Assembly: GCA_004380135.1 (NCBI GenBank)
Contig: QXCR01000260.1
Location: forward strand, 1 to 28,150
Length of the DNA: 28,150 nt
Reading direction: 5' to 3'
Origin: Stemphylium vesicarium
Lineage: Eukaryota > Ascomycota > Dothideomycetes > Pleosporales > Pleosporaceae
In this document: one piece after another, positions 19,469 to 25,973 of the stretch
Layout: each line of letters starts with the position of its first letter
Position numbering within the stretch: the first letter of the stretch is position 1
The notes under the pieces: model-generated
The model's database searches: none
What the model saw: only the letters and a program-made list of their open reading frames with translations
Told to the model about the DNA's origin: nothing
Made by a program: the position numbers and the translations under genes

Positions 19469-19990
19469 ATGGCGACCGTGCACCGGCACAGTTCCACGAG
19501 GCTGACTGCCAGCGCGCAGAACGATGAGCAGTTTGGCCTGAGGTAGGCCCGTCTTCGCACACATCACGAGACCTGCTAACGTTGTGCAGTATCGTGTTCG
19601 CCCACGGCCTCCGAGGTCATCCGCGAGGAACTTGGGAGGCAGCGGGGCCCGCAAGCGCGCGTGCAAGCACAGGCGCAAGCAACGGCAGCACCAACGCAAC
19701 GAAGAAGTCCAAGGGTCTAAAGTCTCTGTTCAAACGAAGAATAGCCACTTCTCCTACAACAGAAACAGCACGAGCGGTTGGCCCCTCCTCGGGCCCCACA
19801 TCATCGTCACCAGCACCGGCGCCGTCCACCGTCTTCTGGCTAGAAGAGTACCTCGCACAGGACATCCCCCAGGCCGTAGTGTGGACGTACGGCTACGCCG
19901 CAGACATCATTGGGGGATTTTTCCAGGCCAGCATCTCGCAGCACGGCCGAGATCTGTCGGTCAGGCTTGATCGGGAGACTGACATTGGAG
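19469..19990 (+). pseudogene. STAND/NLR protein, copy B: N-terminal alpha/beta-hydrolase part only
   Basis: ATG at 19469 opens MATVHRHSSTRLTASAQ. Exon 1 (19469-19542) is 74 bases, the same as in copy A, and is followed by a 47-base intron (19543-19589; GTAGGC, CTAAC, GCAG). Exon 2 gives SIVFAHGLRGHPRGTWE, a Ser/Thr/Ala-rich linker with a basic KKSKGLKSLFKRR stretch, then VFWLEEYLAQDIPQ, VWTYGYAADIIGGFF and SISQHGRDLSVRL. Homology to copy A ends near 19988, just before the intron and the nucleophile-serine exon. The frame then enters the reverse complement of a patatin-like gene and stops at 20034. Catalytic serine, NB-ARC and repeats are all missing. A linker motif NNKN present in copy A is absent here. 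Confidence 0.78.
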
Positions 19991-20361
19991 TACGAGCTCC
20001 TCTGCGTCGGATCGGCCCTGCACCTGGCCCTTGACCGTCACCCGGTCCCGTGTCTTGCGGAACACGTGCTCGGAGAGCGTGATGCAGTCGGCCACGCTTA
20101 TCCTCAGCCGCCCGAGCATGACAGCGATCAGGCTAAAGTTCAATCGTCAGCACTCTTCTTATATCTTGATAACCTAGTGACTGCTCACCCGCCCATGCTC
20201 GTCCAGCCGATCATGTCAAAGTAGTTGCACGGCTTCGGCGGCGTGTCGAGGTCGACGGCCTCCATCAGCTGCTCGAGGATCATCAGGGCAGACAGGCCGC
20301 GCACGCCGCCGCCGTCGAGCCTGAGCAGGCGGAGATCGCTTTCAGGCGTGGTGTATGCGGG
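19961..20361 (-). pseudogene. Patatin-like phospholipase fragment
   Basis: On the minus strand, an open stretch from 20361 gives PESDLRLLRLDGGGVRGLSA (oxyanion-hole DGGGxRG), then ILEQLMEAVDLDTPPKPCNYFDMIGWTSMGG. A 56-base intron (20188-20133; GTGAGC, TTTAG) splits the last Gly, and the next exon gives LIAVMLGRLRISVADCITLS, VFRKTRDRV and GRSDAEEL. Fungal patatins of this type are often the N-terminal domain of NLRs. The elbow reads GWTSMGG where GGTSTGG is usual. The sequence breaks off near 19995 at the junction with NLR copy B, before the catalytic Asp. No convincing start codon was found upstream. Confidence 0.75.
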
Positions 20362-20752
20362 TCAATTGGCAGAAGTTGGAGGGGCACTGAGATTGAGTGG
20401 TAGAGCGGGGCATGGCATCAGCTCTATATCCTAGCCATTGCTTCAGGCGGGCGTCGCTGGAGCAGCGTTTCCGCCCCCAATGCGTGCGGCGCGTGGCTGC
20501 TGGCCCGCCTACAGATGCATTTGAGAACAAATACACCCAGATCGAGATTTTGTGCGCTAGATCCACCTATATGCGTCTGATCTTGCGGAGTTCATGTATG
20601 TGGCCTTTGTACTGTACTGCACGTACCGTAACATCAACGCTCGCATGCGGAAGCTTTGATGTTCTTCCATTCCGCCAAGGCTGTCGCGACACCACGTCGT
20701 AATTACCGCGCAAGACGCAATGCTCTCTGCCGCTACTGTACGCGTCTTCGCC
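20362..20752. other. Spacer between the patatin fragment and the Tc1 transposase
   Basis: About 390 bases that should contain the patatin 5' end or promoter and the left end of the Tc1-type element. Neither could be placed. GTACTGTACTGCACGTACC near 20610-20630 is a short palindromic run. No gene seen. Confidence 0.35.
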
Positions 20753-21685
20753 ATGGCGCCTAGACTTTCCCTCAAAGTCATCGATATGGCAGCCACAGCC
20801 GGTTGCAGCGATCGAATGATTCGCAACATCTAGTCCAACCTCCGCTGCTTCGGATCCCCTAGATCACCCTTCAATGGGGGAGGGCGGCGTCGGCAGATAA
20901 CACCAGTCATGCTGGACGCCCTGAAAGCGAGGTTGTTAGAAAAGCCGGGCATGTATCAAGACGAGATGGCCCTGTTTTTGTACGATGAATTTGAGGTGCT
21001 GGTGAACAATTCTGCAGTAAGCCGTGCCCTGGCATCCATAGGCTGGACGAAGAAAGCCACCCGTCAGATCGCCAAGGAGCGAAATGCTAACCTCCGGGAC
21101 TACTATCTCCATAATCTCTCCGCCTTCCAGTCGTACCACCTCGTCTACGTGGACGAGCCAGGGTGCGACAAACGCATCGGCTTCAAGCGCACCGGCTGGT
21201 CACTGCTCGGTGTTGCTCCGGTGCAGGTAGCGCAGTTCCACCGCGACCGTAGGCATCAGATCCTACCTGCGTACACCCAGGATAGTGTGCTCTTCCATCG
21301 CGTGTTCCAGGGATCGACAGACAGCGCTGTCTTCGAAGACTTCATCGAACAGCTTCTCCACCATTGCGGGCGCTGGCCATAACCCAAATCTGTGCTGGTC
21401 ATGGACAACGCTTCGTTCCACAGCAGCGAGGGGGTCAAGAAGTTGTGCCTTCGTGCAGGCGTGAAGCTGGTGTTCTTGCCGCCCTACTCGCCAGACTTGA
21501 ACCCCATCGAAGAGTTCTTCGGGGACTTGAAACGCTTTGTTAGGCAGAACTGGGTGGAGTATGAACGCAACCCTTCGCAGGACTTTGGGGCTTTTCTTGA
21601 CTGTTGTATCAGCGTTGCGGGCGGCAGGGTGGACAATGCAAGAGCACACTTTCGACATGCAGGCGTCACTGTTGAGGCAGGCTGA
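20753..21685 (+). pseudogene. Tc1-type DD34E transposase, two premature stops
   Basis: One frame runs from ATG 20753 to TGA 21683-21685, about 310 codons, close to the usual Tc1 length. The N-terminus has helix-turn-helix features (RLSLKVIDMAATAGCSDRMIR, and later FEVLVNNSAVSRALASIGWTKK). The DDE_3 core shows VYVDEPGCD (first Asp), VLVMDNASFH (second Asp) and PYSPDLNPIEEFFGDLK (Glu). 34 residues separate the second Asp from the Glu, the DD34E spacing. Stops at 20831-20833 (TAG after RNI) and 21380-21382 (TAA, CAA expected in WPQPKSV) are the only clear defects. The catalytic residues survive, so inactivation looks recent compared with the neighbours. Terminal repeats were not identified. Confidence 0.85.
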
Positions 21686-21805
21686 GCATAACGTCCTAAG
21701 TGTAGTAAATCTATGAGCTTGGTGCCGTTCGCCGTAAGGTTATAAAGTGCAAAACTACAATCAACGACGACTTTTTCGTGAATTCATACTAGAAGATCCT
21801 CTACA

Positions 21806-23180
21806 CTAGCTCTCCTGCTCCCTGTTGCATGTCGACTTGTGGAGCTCTGCCCATCTTCCAATGCCGCTGACATATCGACGTGCTACGCCTCTCTTCACTC
21901 CATTCTGGATGAAGAAGTCATAGTCTTGATCCTCATGCAGCTGCTCCAAGTCTAGCATCTCCATCAAGGTAATGTCGCAAGCTTCCTGGTACTCCATCTT
22001 CTGTGCTTCCTCGGCGACATTGGACTGCTGCCATTGACTGTAGGCTGCGACGGCTAGATCGCGAGGACCGGGAATGTCCAGACTTATGCGTCTGGAAGCT
22101 CGCTTCATGGAGGATGGTACACTAGAGATAGACATCGTCGAAGGAGACTGCCCAGAGTGCGGGGGCAAGACGTTCGTGATCGTGATAGGCGGGAAATTCG
22201 CTCTAGACACACCCGCCTGCAGCATGCCGATCGCGCCGCTGGTCTTCTTCGGCGTGTAGCTGCTCACGGATGTCTTCGGGAACGTCATTGTGAGTATGTA
22301 AAACGTGGCCTTCCTCCACGAGTTGGATCAATGCCTTGAGGTGATGCGTCTGCAACTTGTAATGCTTCTTCATGAAAGGGTCACGCCAGCAATGCGGCCC
22401 GCGGTTGCATGGCGGCCCAGGACACCGCATCAAAGCATACACTTCGCGCCACACGGAAGTACTCGCACTAGTCTCTTGCTCTGCATCGAGCTGCGAAGCC
22501 CGGTCAGCAAGCATGTTCTGCGTTGCGGATGAGCCTCGCTTGTTGCCACGGTTTCTCGCTGCTGCTGCTGATGCTGGTGCCAACCCTACATAGTTGAAGG
22601 ACAGGTCTACTCGGAGCTTCTTACCAGAGCAGAGTAGCTCACCCCAGCGCATGAGCTGTCTCTCTAATAGCCACCAGTCGACATCCATGTCATCGAAACC
22701 TCTTGGTCAAGTCTCGTTCTGAGCGATCGTTCACAGACGCGACGACGCTAGTGTCATCGCACTTTACGTGTCTGCCGTGTGGCAGCTTTCTGCTTAGGAG
22801 CTTATCCACCTTGGCCCTGAGACAGAGACGCCAGTATGCAGAAGGGGCCAGAACTACATCTTACTCCGTGTCCTTGGAAAGTGTTTTGTTGTTGACAACC
22901 AATTTCCACTCTATCGAGTAGCGCAGCCGGCTTGGTACGTCCTCGTCGTAGCTGTTGTGCTCGTCCCACTCGGTCAGCGGGAGGAAGCCGAGCTTGCCTG
23001 CATCTGATGTTGTCGCTCCTTGGCCATCATCTACAGTACGATGACGCACCGCGCGACGGAAGGGGTCTCCAGCGCTGCGATCCAGCGCGCCTCCACCTAT
23101 TGTGTGTCGCTGGACGTATCGTACTGCTGTGTTGCGTGGTATGCGCTATCGGTTTGGGAGGAGAAGGAACTGGTCGCCAT
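21806..23180 (-). pseudogene. Conserved-looking fungal protein of unknown function, broken by stops and frameshifts
   Basis: Four minus-strand segments in shifting frames read as one protein. 23180 onward: MATSSFSSQTDSAYHATQ, with a stop after DTQ. 23049-22700: LGFLPLTEWDEHNSYDEDVP, YSIEWKLVVNNKTLSKDTE-stop-DVVLAPSAYW, VVASVNDRSERDLTKRF. 22688-22203: DVDWWLLERQLMRWGELLCS, GPHCWRDPFMKKHYKL, DVPEDIREQL. 22288-21806: FPPITITNVLPPHSG, SLDIPGPRDLAVAAYSQWQ, LEQLHEDQDYDFFIQNGVKR. One extra base after KRF and a shift after EEDQ explain two of the frame changes. The stop after DTE fits CAA to TAA. I have the impression of a multi-copy ascomycete family but cannot name it or assign a function. Confidence 0.6.
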
Positions 23181-23366
23181 TGGGACGCTGCTCAGGCTGG
23201 TATGCTGCGGCTTTGTACCTGCGTCAGTCGACTAGAGAGACACGGATCAGATCATCCTCCAATGAAGTGCTTTCGCTAGACCTAGACGTGGTATGATACT
23301 ATACAGCACAATGCGGTACGTATAGCAAAGCTGGGGTATGAGCGCTGAGCGAGAAGGGAATCGCAT

Positions 23367-23436
23367 GGAAGCCACTCGTCGGAAGCCACTCGTCGGAAGC
23401 CACTCGTCGGAAGCCACTCGTCGGAAGCCACTCGTC
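23367..23436. repeat. Minisatellite, GGAAGCCACTCGTC x 5
   Basis: Five perfect head-to-tail copies of a 14-base unit, with no spacer between units. It lies between the broken fungal protein and element 3, outside any supported gene. Confidence 0.97.
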
Positions 23437-23671
23437 ACAAGCTGACCAATGTCTATGTGATACGCGAGCGGAGAGCTGTGCAGCAGCAGCATGACACACG
23501 CTCGTGATATATGATCTCTCGGCATGGAGTTGGCGAAAGGATGTCGTAGGTACTCAGCTATCTCCCTCCGAACAGCAAGGCTGTAGCAAGTACGAAGAAC
23601 CGCGCTAGGAGCCTGCGCCGATCAGATTGGCGTTGTGCAAAGCGCTACAGGGGCAGGTCTTAGTCTAAGTA
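23437..23671. other. Spacer left of pogo-like element 3
   Basis: About 235 bases with no recognised feature. Confidence 0.4.
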
Positions 23672-25801
23672 CCGTGTCCGTGCACACGATGCACGCCGTC
23701 AGTCAATGCACACGCATCACCAAAACGCGCTACACAAAATCGAGGCTGTAGAGCCACACACACAAGGAGTTATCACAAGACAGCTTATCAAAATACTCTA
23801 TAGACCTATGCGACATACTTTCTCACCAATACTTTTATGGCCGGAGGATTTTGCGGCCGCGAGTGTTGGTTTGATGTGGCGGTGTTGGGGTACGCGCAGT
23901 GCGCGAGGCACCACCCATATCATCTCTAGCACTACGTTTCTGCTTCTTCCTTGGTGGTGCTTTTTGTAAAGCCTTGCGCTTGCCTGTAGGCGGCTTTTGG
24001 ATAGCTTTTTGATGGTCGCGAGCTTGCCTGTAGGCGCTCTTTCTCTGCCTTGCGTTCAGCAACTTCCTTGGCCTTCTCAGCCTTCAGCCGGTTGCGCTCT
24101 TCCTTCTCTCTCACGCGCGCACTACGCTTCTCCTGCGCAATCTTTTCGGTGTATAGCTTATTAGCCTTAGCAAGCTCCTTCATATCAGCCTCTTCCTTCT
24201 CGTCTGCCTCTCTCTCCTCCCTTGCAAGCTTCATGCGGGTTTTAGCTTCTCGAAATGACTGAGGAGTCCACATCATCGAAGGCCTCAGTACTCATAGTGT
24301 TGCAGCAGATCTAGAGACTTGCCCTTTGCCTCTCTCCTTTTCTTAACAGCGAGAGCGTCAAGCAGACCCTCATTTTCGCTCTGTAGAAGGGTGTTCTGTA
24401 TAGCCAAATGGTGGAGCGATTGCCGAACGATAGATGCGTCCTTCTCCGAGGCAATACTCAACGCATGTTTCATGACAGTGTTTAGCTTCTACCACGCCTC
24501 ACCGGAGTATGTAGGAGCTTCTTCTGACGCGTTGCGAGAGGTGCCTGAGTCGTCGTTGGTGAAGCGATCGAGTATAACGTCGGGGTTAAATGGGTGCACA
24601 CCCGTTGCCTCGAAGGAGCTAACGATATTCTTTGCGGTAAAGCTGCTCACCAAGCATCCCAGGATAAACCAAAGAAGTCAGCCTTAGTCATAGGGACTAA
24701 GCCTTAATGCTTGTGAAGGCGTGTTGCGAGCTTCTTTGAGTATGCTGTGCTGAGAGGCCTAAACATCACTACATCGAGCGGCTGCAGCGTGTGCGTGCTG
24801 TGAGGTGAATAGATACTTAATAGTATCTCATTCCTGTGGCAGTACTCCAGAAACTCTTCTATTAGGTGGTTCTCATGGCCGTCCACAAGCAACAGGCGGT
24901 ACTTTCTCCGAGCCTTGGCTGTTGTAAAGCACTCGAACACCTGCTGAAGCCAGGCAAGACCAAGCCCATCATTCGACCAGCCACTGCCTGATACTCCGAA
25001 GCAGCCCATATGTTCTCCTACCTTCACATCCTCCACCCAGGTTGATTGTATGTTGTTGCAGTCAGCCGCATATACGAGAGCTGGCGGCAACGCTGTACCA
25101 TCAGCGCAAACACACGCTAACAGGCTTCTCCATTCGCGATTGCCATCCTGTAGCATCTGCTTTAACTGCTTCTTCTTAAACAGGCTCTTGCTAAAGATCC
25201 TTTTCTGTTTACCCACGGCTTCAATCATGAAGCCTTTCTCGTCCTTATTGTATGTATGCTCAGGCTCTACTTCGTAGAAGTCGATTTTGCTGCCCAGCTG
25301 TTCAAATTATACCTTGTAATAATCACCAGAATCAGTAGCGTGGCGTTTGCGGTCCATAGAAGTGCTCCACTGGGATGTAAGCTCATCTTGGTGTCGGTGG
25401 AGGAAGCGAGTAACCCAGCTTTCGGAGACGGGGTGTCCAGCGATATCAGACGCGTAAATCTGTACCAACTCTCTCATAGAAGGAAGCTTTCGCTCTGTTA
25501 AATTCTCCATATACTTTACAAGCTCTGCCTCCTGTTCTAGTTGAAGATTGCGACGTGCTAAACCTGCCTACGCACGCGACCCACTAATACCTCGGTGCTT
25601 ACGCGACAACGTTAAGCGAGCAACACTACGCTTTTTAGCTATTTCTGGGTGACAAGTATCTTCGGTAGAGTCAAGAGCATCTACCTTTGCAAGGGCTTCT
25701 TTCATAGTCATCGCGGCGTTGAGTTGTGGGGGGTGCAAAGTTGGGATGAAATCGCCATCGCGTGCATTGAATGACGGCGTGCATTGAGTGCACTGACACG
25801 C
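23672..25801 (-). mobile_element. Pogo-like element 3, complete with both terminal repeats
   Basis: TA target copies lie at 23670-23671 and 25802-25803. The left end begins CCGTGTCCGTGCACACGATG; the right end read inward begins GCGTGTCAGTGCACTCAATG. The two ends match over about 45 bases with few differences. Each end holds two related 11-base motifs (GCGTGCATTGA on the right end, at 25760-25770 and 25777-25787) at a 17-base period. Length 2130 bases. It sits about 170 bases past the NRPS stop codon. Confidence 0.82.
23835..25711 (-). pseudogene. Pogo-like transposase of element 3, broken
   Basis: ATG 25711 opens MTMKEALAKVDALDS. Then come a Psq-like HTH region, the CENP-B-like domain (SMRELVQIYASDIAGHPVS, ESWVTRFLHRHQDELTSQWS), YNKDEKGFM (first Asp, near 25240), LLLVDGHENH (second Asp, near 24880) and PHSTHTLQPLDVVMFRPLS. 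Next are GVHPFNPDVILDRF and a long Lys/Glu/Arg-rich coiled tail ending in RGRKILRP. Stops: TAG 25568-25570 (CAG expected), TAA 25307-25309 (CAA expected), TAA 24704-24706 (CAA expected) and TAG near 24490 (TGG expected). Frameshifts near 24652, 24280 and 24045. The catalytic aspartates are present, but no functional protein can be made. Confidence 0.85.
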
Positions 25802-25973
25802 TACATGCGAAAATAACGCACGACTGCTTTTGGTGCTTGCTAAGTTAACAATTACATCAGGAAATTATCCTAAAAACAAGCTTGACAACCTCCTCGAAAG
25901 AGCTTCCCGCCCCTCCAAGCAGACGATCTAATGACAGAGCCCGATTGACTCATCCACCAATCAGTCAGATCGA
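25802..25973. other. 3' flank of the NRPS gene
   Basis: Some 170 bases between the NRPS stop and element 3. It must contain the NRPS 3' untranslated region; no clear polyadenylation signal was picked out. Confidence 0.4.

Noticed and set aside
23367..23436. CRISPR-like array
   Set aside because: The units are head to tail with no spacers, and the organism is a eukaryote; this is a minisatellite.
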